The position numbers were made by a program, and so were the translations under genes. Below, piece by piece: positions 1 to 5,813 of a DNA stretch of 34,455 nucleotides. Numbering within the stretch: position 1 is the stretch's first letter; each line of letters starts with the position of its first letter. A model generated the notes under the pieces. It saw nothing but the letters and a program-made list of their open reading frames with translations. It searched no databases and was not told the DNA's origin. Source of the DNA: a virus; IMG/VR virus record IMGVR_UViG_3300025162_000116, positions 1 through 34,455 of that record. One strand, 5' to 3'.

Positions 1-1730
1 TGCAGATAAGCTTGATGGACAACATGGAACATACTATACAGCAAATTCTATATTTGCGGCACATACCTCTAATGTAGCAAATCCACATGCAACCACTGCT
101 CTTCAGGTTGGTCTTGAAAATGTCACGAATGAGTCGAAGGCAACACTGTTCACAAACCCTGCATTCACAGGAAACGTATCAATAACTGGACTTCTTCAGG
201 TTACTTCGAATACACTTGTGACCAACCTGAATGCCGATTTCCTTGATGGACAACATGGAACATACTATACAGCAAATTCTATATTCGCTGACCATACGGC
301 AAACGTCTCTAATCCACATGTAGTAACTGCTACACAAGTTGGTCTTGAAAATGTCACGAATGAGTCGAAGGCAACACTGTTTACATCTCCTACGTTTACT
401 GGAGTCACAACAACAGCAAATACTTTTACATCAACTGTTGCTTCAGGTAATGCACCTTTCGTCGTGACCTCGAACACATTGGTCACTAACCTTAACGCTG
501 ATTTACTTGATGGTCAACATGGTTCTTATTACACAACTGCTAATAACCTAACAGGAACTATACCTTCAGCAGTTTTACCAAATTCTGGGGTTACGGCTAA
601 TACATATGGTTCTTTAATCGCAATTCCTGTAATTACGGTTGATGATAAAGGTATAATAACTTCAGCTAACACAATTGCAGTTAATATATCAAGTAGTGCT
701 ATAACTTTCATTGGTGATGTTACAGGAAGTGGTACAACAGGTGCTAACACAACGTTGACACTCACTGATAGTGGAGTTACTGCTAATACTTATGGGTCTT
801 CAACCGCAATTCCTGTAATTACTGTTGACGCTAAAGGAAGATTAACTTCAGCCAACACAGTTGCAGTTAATATACCAAGTGGTGCTATAACTTTCATTGG
901 TGATGTTACAGGAAGTGGCACAACAGGTGCTAACACAACGTTGACACTTGCTAATAGTGGAGTTTCTATAGGAACTTATAATAATGTTACGGTAGATTCA
1001 AAAGGAAGAGTTACCGCTGGTGCAAATACAGCATATATAACAGGTATAACATCAGGAAATGTTACAACTGCACTTGGGTTTACACCTTATAATAATACAA
1101 ATCCTGCTGGATACATTACAGGTATAACATCAGGAAACGTCGTGACTGCACTTGGGTTTACACCTTATAATGCAACAAATCCTTCTGGATATATAACAGG
1201 AATAACATCAGGAAACGTCGTGACTGCACTTGGGTTTACACCTTATAATGCAACAAATCCTTCTGGTTACACGACAAATGTAGGAACTGTAACTTCCGTA
1301 TCAGGTACAGCACCTATATCAGTAGCGACAGGAACATCAACACCTGCTATATCGATGGCGGCAGCTACAGCTTCGGTTAATGGTTACATGACCTCAACTT
1401 ATGCCTTGAAGTTAGATGGTATTGCCGCAGGTGCAACAAACAATATAGGAACTGTAACTTCTGTAGGAGGTACAGGAACAGTTTCAGGAATTACATTGAC
1501 TGGTACGGTAACTGGATCTGGTAATTTGACACTTGGTGGAACCATTGGGACATTAAACCAAGATACAACAGGTAGTTCGGCTAGTTGTACTGGAAATGCT
1601 TCTACAGCAACAGATGCAGATAAGCTTGATGGACAACATGGAACATACTATACAGCAAATTCTATATTTGCGGCACATACCTCTAATGTAGCAAATCCAC
1701 ATGCAACCACTGCTCTTCAGGTTGGTCTTG
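1..1730 (+). repeat. 116-bp exact direct repeat inside the fibre gene (1-116 and 1615-1730)
   Basis: Bases 1-116 are identical to 1615-1730; a third, diverged copy starts near 236. The unit encodes the LDGQHGTYYTANSIFA segment and what follows. Identity at the DNA level over this length suggests recent duplication or gene conversion, and it offers a substrate for homologous deletion or expansion of the shaft. Confidence 0.9.
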
Positions 1731-2017
1731 GTAATGTAACAAATGAGTCGAAGGCAACACTGTTTACATCTCCTACTTTTACTGGAATTCCATTATTATC
1801 CCAATCCCCTAATACAGGTGACTATAATAAAACGATTCCTACAACTTCCTTTGTCAATCTCGCAACAAGACAGGAACTTAAAAAAACAAACCAAGGATAT
1901 GGGTGTGTTTGGAATCAAGTAGCGGATACTTATGTTACAAGAGGAACTACCTATCAAAGCTATGGATATTCATGGAATCAGTCTACTGATGTATATACAA
2001 CAATCCTAACAAATTAA
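2..2017 (+). CDS. Tail fibre protein, C-terminal 671 residues (5' end outside window)
   Basis: The frame is open from base 2, so the gene enters from the left; the internal ATG at 218 is not its start. The product is low-complexity, rich in Thr, Asn, Gly and Ser, and built from fibre repeats. LDGQHGTYYT occurs three times, each followed by a PH...LQVGL(E/G)NVTNESKATLF segment in two or three copies. Three 26-residue copies contain ALGFTPYN, and there are two GDVTGSGTTGANTTLTL blocks. Such motifs are typical of trimeric beta-rich shafts of T4-like and other phage fibres. The last ~60 residues have two YGxxWNQxxDxY(T/V)T units, perhaps a tip or an attachment for the next protein. It lies 27 bases upstream of the DGR target, so the two are probably co-transcribed and may act together at the fibre tip. 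The fibre role is firm; the exact T4 counterpart cannot be given. Confidence 0.85.
   Translation, partial: ADKLDGQHGTYYTANSIFAAHTSNVANPHATTALQVGLENVTNESKATLFTNPAFTGNVSITGLLQVTSNTLVTNLNADFLDGQHGTYYTANSIFADHTANVSNPHVVTATQVGLENVTNESKATLFTSPTFTGVTTTANTFTSTVASGNAPFVVTSNTLVTNLNADLLDGQHGSYYTTANNLTGTIPSAVLPNSGVTANTYGSLIAIPVITVDDKGIITSANTIAVNISSSAITFIGDVTGSGTTGANTTLTLTDSGVTANTYGSSTAIPVITVDAKGRLTSANTVAVNIPSGAITFIGDVTGSGTTGANTTLTLANSGVSIGTYNNVTVDSKGRVTAGANTAYITGITSGNVTTALGFTPYNNTNPAGYITGITSGNVVTALGFTPYNATNPSGYITGITSGNVVTALGFTPYNATNPSGYTTNVGTVTSVSGTAPISVATGTSTPAISMAAATASVNGYMTSTYALKLDGIAAGATNNIGTVTSVGGTGTVSGITLTGTVTGSGNLTLGGTIGTLNQDTTGSSASCTGNASTATDADKLDGQHGTYYTANSIFAAHTSNVANPHATTALQVGLGNVTNESKATLFTSPTFTGIPLLSQSPNTGDYNKTIPTTSFVNLATRQELKKTNQGYGCVWNQVADTYVTRGTTYQSYGYSWNQSTDVYTTILTN
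1034..1267 (+). repeat. Three tandem 78-bp repeats in the fibre gene
   Basis: Copies at 1034-1111, 1112-1189 and 1190-1267 each encode 26 residues of the form Y-I-T-G-I-T-S-G-N-V-V-T-A-L-G-F-T-P-Y-N. Copies two and three are nearly identical at the DNA level. They form a modular part of the fibre shaft. Confidence 0.88.
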
Positions 2018-2042
2018 AAAACAATCCTAACAAATTAAAATA
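2001..2042 (+). repeat. 21-bp tandem duplication at the fibre/target-gene junction
   Basis: The unit CAATCCTAACAAATTAAAAA occurs at 2001 and again at 2022 with one mismatch in 21. The first copy holds the last fibre codons and the stop; the second forms the entire leader of the next gene. A tandem slip probably created this spacer. Confidence 0.85.
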
Positions 2043-2044
2043 CT

Positions 2045-3106
2045 ATGCCATATCTAGATGTACATGATTCCTGTAAGATAGTTTTACTACAGCCAGGAAA
2101 TGAAAATTACCCTCAAGAGCTTGACCGATATAATTATAATCTTTATGTCAATGGAGGTGCTACGGATTTAACTGGTGCAGGAGGTAATGTGATGTTGCAG
2201 ATTCCAAAGTTTTATTATAAATATTCTTTTGGTTCAAATTCACATAATTACGATATTTCATTAGAGAAAAAGCCAGGATATGAGACTCATCCTGCTTTCT
2301 ATAAAAATGGGGTATGGGTAGATTATAGATATATTGGAGTTTATCAAGCATCAGGATGGACATCATCATGGCAACAAGGAGATGGAACTAATGCATGGTT
2401 TAGTACTTCTACAGGAAAACTTGGTTCGGTTGCTGGATATAAACCATTAAGCAATTTCAGCAGACCTAACTTCAGGGCAGCGGCAGCAAGAGTTGGTTCT
2501 GGTTGGCAGTTGATTGACTTTTGGCTATATGCAGCTGTGAAGATGCTTTACATTACCAAACATGGAAACTTTAATTCCCAAACAACTCTTGGTGGAGGTA
2601 ACACGAAATTTGCTGGATGGTCATTTGCCGCTGATGTTTCTGCTACAGGAAAGGTGAAATCTATAACAGCGCCAGGACAATCTACAGCAGGTGGTAATAG
2701 TGGTGATTATGTAAACTTCATGGGAATAGAAGATATATTCGGCCCTATATGGCAGTGGGTAGATGGATGGAACGTGAATAATGGTGTAAACTATGTTTGT
2801 TCTAATCCAACTAATTTTGCTGATGATACTACCACAAACTATACTTTATTTGGTTCAACTAATCCTTTAGCTGCTGGATGGCAAGAAACCCTACAATCAA
2901 ATATAGGTTTTCTTCCTGCTACTGTTGGAGGTTCTGGGAGTGATGTTGCAAGGATTACAGATTACTACTACTATACCGCAGGTTGGGTTGCTCCGCTTGT
3001 GGGTGGTGATGCGTCTTCTGGTTCGTATTGCGGTCTCTTCGATCTCTATGCGGCTCTTGCGGCTTCGTATGTGACTTCGGATATCGGTTCCCGGTTGTGC
3101 TTTTAA
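2045..3106 (+). CDS. DGR target protein with C-type-lectin-like fold, putative receptor-binding fibre tip
   Basis: This 353-residue protein resembles formylglycine-generating-enzyme/C-type-lectin DGR targets. It has aromatic, Gly-rich segments, the core-like stretch GIEDIFGPIWQWVDGWN near residues 228-244, and a C-terminal diversified segment ending SDIGSRLCF. Residues 315-353 are encoded by the variable repeat, whose non-mutated twin lies 203 bp downstream. Diversified residues fall at Asn-derived positions of the template, as in Mtd-type ligand-binding faces. No promoter is seen between it and the fibre, so read-through is likely. The expected role is host-receptor binding at the fibre tip, with tropism varied by the retroelement. 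The start at 2045 follows an A-rich leader. The DGR link is certain from the sequence; the exact ligand is unknown. Confidence 0.92.
   Translation: MPYLDVHDSCKIVLLQPGNENYPQELDRYNYNLYVNGGATDLTGAGGNVMLQIPKFYYKYSFGSNSHNYDISLEKKPGYETHPAFYKNGVWVDYRYIGVYQASGWTSSWQQGDGTNAWFSTSTGKLGSVAGYKPLSNFSRPNFRAAAARVGSGWQLIDFWLYAAVKMLYITKHGNFNSQTTLGGGNTKFAGWSFAADVSATGKVKSITAPGQSTAGGNSGDYVNFMGIEDIFGPIWQWVDGWNVNNGVNYVCSNPTNFADDTTTNYTLFGSTNPLAAGWQETLQSNIGFLPATVGGSGSDVARITDYYYYTAGWVAPLVGGDASSGSYCGLFDLYAALAASYVTSDIGSRLCF
2986..3106 (+). other. DGR variable repeat (VR)
   Basis: These 121 bp align without gaps to the template repeat at 3189-3309. I count 18 differences. Seventeen are at template adenines (of 27 adenines in the template) and change to G, T or C. 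The other is G3041 opposite T3244. The changes cluster in the first two positions of AAT codons, giving D, S, S, Y, Y, A, L, Y, T and D where the template encodes Asn. The final bases TGCTTTTAA are identical in both, consistent with an initiation-of-mutagenic-homology end. Confidence 0.96.
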
Positions 3107-3123
3107 TTGAAAACGAAAACGTT

Positions 3124-3142
3124 GGGTGGGCTTGTCCCACCC
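3124..3142 (+). other. Hairpin just downstream of VR, probable DGR homing structure
   Basis: GGGTGGG and CCCACCC form a 7-bp GC-rich stem around a 5-nt CTTGT loop, starting 17 bp after the end of VR. No such hairpin follows TR. In the Bordetella phage DGR an inverted repeat placed just past VR stimulates target recognition, and its absence beside TR keeps TR from being a target. The lack of a following T-run argues against a simple terminator. Confidence 0.7.
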
Positions 3143-3155
3143 CGAAAACAAACTT

Positions 3156-3163
3156 TATAAATT
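3156..3163 (+). promoter_or_regulatory. Late-like promoter upstream of the template repeat
   Basis: TATAAATT matches seven of eight bases of the T4 late octamer and ends 25 bp before TR. It could give a separate TR RNA. Transcripts from the fibre operon could also read through. Confidence 0.4.
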
Positions 3164-3188
3164 TAATGGTAAATATGTATCAACCGAT

Positions 3189-3309
3189 GGTTGCTCCGCT
3201 TGTGGGTGGTAATGCGAATAATGGTTCGAATTGCAGTCTCTTCTATCTCAATGCGAATAATGCGGCTTCGAATGTGAATTCGAATATCGGTTCCCAGTTA
3301 TGCTTTTAA
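3189..3309 (+). repeat. DGR template repeat (TR)
   Basis: This 121-bp non-coding twin of VR reads, in the matching frame, as repeated AAT codons among GCG, TCG and GGT codons. AAY codons can become about 15 amino acids by adenine changes without giving a stop. It lies between the VR hairpin and the reverse transcriptase, the usual VR-TR-RT order. Codon TAT at 3244 faces GAT in VR and is the only site where adenine mutagenesis of the present TR cannot explain VR. Confidence 0.96.
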
Positions 3310-3423
3310 ACCACAGAAAATTGTTCTTATACACATTTACCACACCACTGGGTGAAACACATAACATAACGGTCTCTTAATGGTTGGTAAGGAAACTGAA
3401 TATCATGAGACTAAAAGCACAAA
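3310..3423 (+). ncRNA. TR-RT spacer, presumably part of the DGR template RNA
   Basis: This stretch holds no ORF. In studied DGRs the RNA downstream of TR is structured and is bound by the RT complex for cDNA priming. Here GTCTC (3372-3376) can pair with GAGAC (3407-3411) just before the RT start. That is weak evidence for structure; the functional role is by analogy. Confidence 0.45.
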
Positions 3424-4446
3424 ATGAAACGTTACAACAACTTATACATAAAAATTTGTTCATATGAAAACCTTTTTCTTGCCCACGAGAAAGCAAAAAG
3501 AGGAAAATCACATTACAAAGAAGTACAAAGAATAGATAGTGACCCAGAGAAATATTTATTAGAATTACAGAAAGATTTACAAAACAAAACATACAAGACC
3601 AGCAAATATGAGATAGAAGAACGAGTAGAAGGTAGAAAGTTACGCACTATTTGTAAACTCCCATATTATCCAGATAGAATAGTACATCACGCAATAATGA
3701 ATATTGTTGGTGAACTTTGGGTAAAAACTTTAATTAGTGATACATATCAGTCGATAAAAGGAAGAGGAATACATTTAGCAGTAAAAAGAATAAGAAAAGC
3801 ATTAGATGAGAATAAAGTAGAAATCAAATATTGTCTAAAGATTGATATTAAAAAGTTCTATCCTAATGTGGATAATGAGATACTAAAGAAGATTATCAGG
3901 AAGAAGATAAAAGACCCTGACTTACTTTGGTTACTTGATGAGATCATAGATTCCATTTTAGGTCTTCCAATAGGAAATTTTCTATCTCAGATATTTGGAA
4001 ATCTTTATCTTTCAGATTTCGATCATTGGATAAAAGAAGTTAAGGGCATTAAGTTTTACTATAGATATTGTGATGACTGTATATTTTTATTGGATTCAAA
4101 AGAAGAGTTGCATAGGCTAAGAGTTGAGATAAGCGAATATTTGGGTTCTAAATTAAAATTGGAAGTAAAAACTGATTGGCAAATATTCCCAATAGATTCG
4201 AGAGGAATAGATTTTATTGGCTATAGATTTTTTACTACTCATACATTACTCAGGAAATCTATAAAGAATAATTTTACACACAAAATAAAAGTAATTAAAA
4301 AAGATTGGGAAGGTATGAATTCTTTTCAAATTATAAATACAATTATGAGTTATGTTGGGTGGATGAAATATGGGAATTGTTTTAATTTAAACATACAACA
4401 TATCAATAACGATATTAAATTTATAATGGAATTAAAAAAGATATGA
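3424..4446 (+). CDS. DGR reverse transcriptase
   Basis: The 340-residue protein is a group-II-intron-related reverse transcriptase of the DGR type. Visible motifs are the palm segment KIDIKKFYPNVD with catalytic Asp141, the DGR hallmark GLPIGNFLSQ at 180-189 (where retroviral RTs have QGxxxSP) and YCDD at 215-218. The N-terminal RxxxxRTICKLPYYPDRIVHHA segment also fits this family. It copies the TR RNA into cDNA with adenine-specific errors, and the cDNA then replaces VR. There is no thumb/maturase extension or endonuclease domain, as expected. The start at 3424 follows an A-rich leader with no clear ribosome-binding site. Its stop overlaps the next start (ATGA), implying translational coupling with a probable partner. 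Confidence 0.95.
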   Translation: MKRYNNLYIKICSYENLFLAHEKAKRGKSHYKEVQRIDSDPEKYLLELQKDLQNKTYKTSKYEIEERVEGRKLRTICKLPYYPDRIVHHAIMNIVGELWVKTLISDTYQSIKGRGIHLAVKRIRKALDENKVEIKYCLKIDIKKFYPNVDNEILKKIIRKKIKDPDLLWLLDEIIDSILGLPIGNFLSQIFGNLYLSDFDHWIKEVKGIKFYYRYCDDCIFLLDSKEELHRLRVEISEYLGSKLKLEVKTDWQIFPIDSRGIDFIGYRFFTTHTLLRKSIKNNFTHKIKVIKKDWEGMNSFQIINTIMSYVGWMKYGNCFNLNIQHINNDIKFIMELKKI

Positions 4447-4736
4447 AAAATTTTTGTGATTTCGCAGAAGCAGAAGGTCACGTGGTTGGTGAAAAAATAA
4501 AAATTGAAGAGGTGATAAACAAAGAAATTTATTTGACTGGATATGTTATAAAGGAAAGTATATATAATAAAAATAAATCTGGGAAATATTTAACATTAGA
4601 ATTTACTTTAGATAATCAGAAACATATTTTATTCACAGGGTCTGACGTACTCATAACGCAACTAGAAAAATATCATAAAGAAATACCATTCAATACCATT
4701 ATAAAAAAGATAAATAAATTTTACACCCTAACATAA
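4443..4736 (+). CDS. Small protein coupled to the DGR RT, candidate accessory factor
   Basis: This 97-residue protein starts inside the RT stop codon (ATGA overlap). It has no helical-bundle character and does not look like Avd, the usual 120-130-residue four-helix accessory protein, which I cannot find in this window. Its pattern suggests a small beta-rich, perhaps OB-like fold: alternating hydrophobic strands around KIKIEEVINKEIYLTGYVI and YLTLEFTLDNQKHILFTGS, then a basic end KKINKFYTLT. Such a fold could bind the TR RNA or single-stranded cDNA. This is inferred from position and composition; I do not recognise the family with certainty. Confidence 0.75.
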   Translation: MKNFCDFAEAEGHVVGEKIKIEEVINKEIYLTGYVIKESIYNKNKSGKYLTLEFTLDNQKHILFTGSDVLITQLEKYHKEIPFNTIIKKINKFYTLT

Positions 4737-4748
4737 ATTTAAATCATA

Positions 4749-4967
4749 ATGACATCAGAAGAAAAGAAGATTTACTATAATAATCTAATACAGACACAAT
4801 ACAACGGTAAATCCAATATGGATTCTATCATCCAATATGTAGAGTTTGATGGTGGTTTCTGGGTATATACAAACCATCAAGAAGTAACACATGCAGACAT
4901 GGGTGGATTAGAAAGGATTTCATATCTTGCTGATGCAGAGTGGGTTGCAGAACTTTTAAAACCATAA
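4749..4967 (+). CDS. Hypothetical protein, 72 residues
   Basis: An acidic small protein begins MTSEEKKIYYNNLIQTQYN and ends with ADAEWVAELLKP. The start lies 12 bases after the previous stop, within the same plus-strand run as the DGR genes. The middle segment YVEFDGGFWVYTNHQEVTH is aromatic and may form a small beta sheet. I see no signal peptide, membrane segment or metal-binding motif. It could be a cargo gene of the DGR region or an unrelated phage gene. Function unknown. Confidence 0.6.
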   Translation: MTSEEKKIYYNNLIQTQYNGKSNMDSIIQYVEFDGGFWVYTNHQEVTHADMGGLERISYLADAEWVAELLKP

Positions 4968-4974
4968 TAATAGT

Positions 4975-5076
4975 ATGAGTTATATTGGAAATGATCCAGC
5001 ACTTAGAACGATTGCAATTAATCCTCCTGTTGAAGTACTTGAATGGCCATTAAAGCCTAATACAATTTGGTTTTAA
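4975..5076 (+). CDS. 33-codon ORF, probable N-terminal fragment of a structural protein
   Basis: The ORF begins MSYIGNDPALRTIAINPPVE and ends at a TAA inside a recombination-looking patch. A start of the form M-x-Y-I-G-N-x-P is common at the N-terminus of phage fibre and other structural proteins, so this may be the first part of a lost fibre gene. It starts 8 bases after the preceding stop. Its 3' end overlaps, on the other strand, the end of a truncated P-loop gene, suggesting a deletion or insertion joined two gene remnants. It may be expressed but is unlikely to be a full protein. Confidence 0.45.
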   Translation: MSYIGNDPALRTIAINPPVEVLEWPLKPNTIWF

Positions 5077-5172
5077 TTTATAAATATAAGAAAACACAAA
5101 TAAATCTAACTGTTCGGATAGTGTTGTTTTTCCTGCCCCACTAAGTCCCATTACCAAAATTTTCTGTGTCAT
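5050..5172 (-). pseudogene. Truncated P-loop kinase remnant
   Basis: Reading leftwards from ATG at 5172, 40 codons begin MTQKILVMGLSGAGKTTLSE, a clear Walker A (GLSGAGKTT) in the N-terminal strand-loop-helix of small nucleotide or adenylylsulfate-type kinases. After about residue 22 the sequence loses kinase character and stops at 5050. Only the first tenth of a normal kinase is left. The leader is A-rich, like those of intact early genes. It lies alone on the minus strand inside a plus-strand late block, so it is a relic of rearrangement. Confidence 0.75.
5079..5086 (+). promoter_or_regulatory. T4-type late promoter
   Basis: Perfect TATAAATA on the plus strand, just after the 33-codon ORF and within the kinase remnant. 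It may drive the small gene at 5235 together with the next octamer. Confidence 0.6.
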
Positions 5173-5192
5173 AGTTTATTGTTTTAATGTTT

Positions 5193-5200
5193 TATAAATA
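5193..5200 (+). promoter_or_regulatory. T4-type late promoter for the gene at 5235
   Basis: Perfect TATAAATA 34 bp upstream of ATG 5235. It lies downstream of the in-frame ATG at 5187, which would therefore be absent from this transcript. That decides the start in favour of 5235. Confidence 0.75.
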
Positions 5201-5234
5201 TAACTATAAGATATATCAATTCCAAATTATTTAT

Positions 5235-5411
5235 ATGATTACCTTCAAAGAATTTTTAAAAGAGGAGATGAACACGGGCGAGGTTCCTCTAACGCAGAAG
5301 GGTCCGTATAGGAATTCTGGTTTCAAAAATCCTATAGTGATGAGAAGGAAAAGAAAGCCTCAGATTACCTTCGAGGAGTTCTTAACTAGGATGAAATCTG
5401 TACTTTTATAA
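5235..5411 (+). CDS. Small basic late protein, 58 residues
   Basis: The protein starts MITFKEFLKEEMNTGEVPLT and ends ITFEEFLTRMKSVLL. The centre holds a basic patch MRRKRKPQ. Two FxEFL segments, one at each end, may be a short repeated peptide; FxEFL-like N-termini occur in head and core proteins of T4-like marine phages, a weak parallel. It is preceded by a perfect late promoter and its stop overlaps the promoter of the next gene, so it is a late, probably virion-related product. The ATG at 5187 was rejected because it lies upstream of the promoter octamer. Confidence 0.6.
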   Translation: MITFKEFLKEEMNTGEVPLTQKGPYRNSGFKNPIVMRRKRKPQITFEEFLTRMKSVLL

Positions 5412-5414
5412 ATA
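5407..5414 (+). promoter_or_regulatory. T4-type late promoter for the gene at 5432
   Basis: Perfect TATAAATA overlapping the stop codon of the previous gene, 17 bp before ATG 5432. Confidence 0.75.
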
Positions 5415-5431
5415 TATAAAAAGATATAAAT

Positions 5432-5740
5432 ATGAACAACCAGAAATATCATTTACAGAAAAGTAATTTCCTTGGTGGATATGCTTTACACAATCATGCC
5501 AATGGTGCTGTATCGTCTTCGATTGTATGGTCTGTTCCAATTGATGCAAACACTTCTATTATAAGAATGTATTCAGATAATTTTGTATTTGCAAAGTATA
5601 ATGGGACTGCTAATTCTTCCTTTTACGATTACTTCATTCCTGGTAATACTGCAGTTGATATATACAACATACCACTAGCCAACACAATATCATTTATAGC
5701 AGATTCTGCTAATGCTTCAATTAAAGTTACACAGTATTAA
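5432..5740 (+). CDS. Putative small structural protein, 102 residues
   Basis: The sequence is rich in Asn, Ser, Ala and Tyr with alternating hydrophobic residues (SSSIVWSVPIDANTSIIRMY; NTISFIADSANASIKVTQY). This suggests one beta-sandwich domain with no signal peptide or membrane helix. It has its own late promoter and sits directly before a large fibre gene, fitting a fibre-connector or virion decoration protein. Codon use and composition match the flanking fibre genes. I do not recognise the family; the structural role comes from context and composition. Confidence 0.65.
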   Translation: MNNQKYHLQKSNFLGGYALHNHANGAVSSSIVWSVPIDANTSIIRMYSDNFVFAKYNGTANSSFYDYFIPGNTAVDIYNIPLANTISFIADSANASIKVTQY

Positions 5741-5788
5741 GGATTAGAAATTTAGATTTTATAAAAAATTAGGATTGTTTCTGGTATA

Positions 5789-5796
5789 TTTAAATA
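5789..5796 (+). promoter_or_regulatory. Imperfect late promoter for the large fibre gene
   Basis: TTTAAATA matches seven of eight bases of TATAAATA and ends 17 bp before ATG 5814. The same spacing is seen at 5407-5432. Confidence 0.5.
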
Positions 5797-5813
5797 TAAA
5801 ATTATCATAATAC

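Noticed and set aside
218-2017. ATG 218 as start of the first fibre gene
   Set aside because: The frame is open with fibre-repeat sequence back to base 2, so the gene begins before the window.
3124-3142. The VR-downstream hairpin as an ordinary terminator
   Set aside because: No T-run follows, and the position matches the known DGR homing hairpin; kept as a DGR element, though a dual role is possible.
3028-3309. A 93-codon plus-strand ORF running from VR in another frame through to the end of TR
   Set aside because: It joins an out-of-frame reading of VR to TR and crosses the VR hairpin and late-like promoter. TR is the DGR template, not a protein gene.
5187-5411. Longer start (ATG 5187) for the small late protein
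   Set aside because: It lies upstream of the late-promoter octamer at 5193 and adds a Tyr/Ile-rich stretch unlike a protein start; ATG 5235 fits better.
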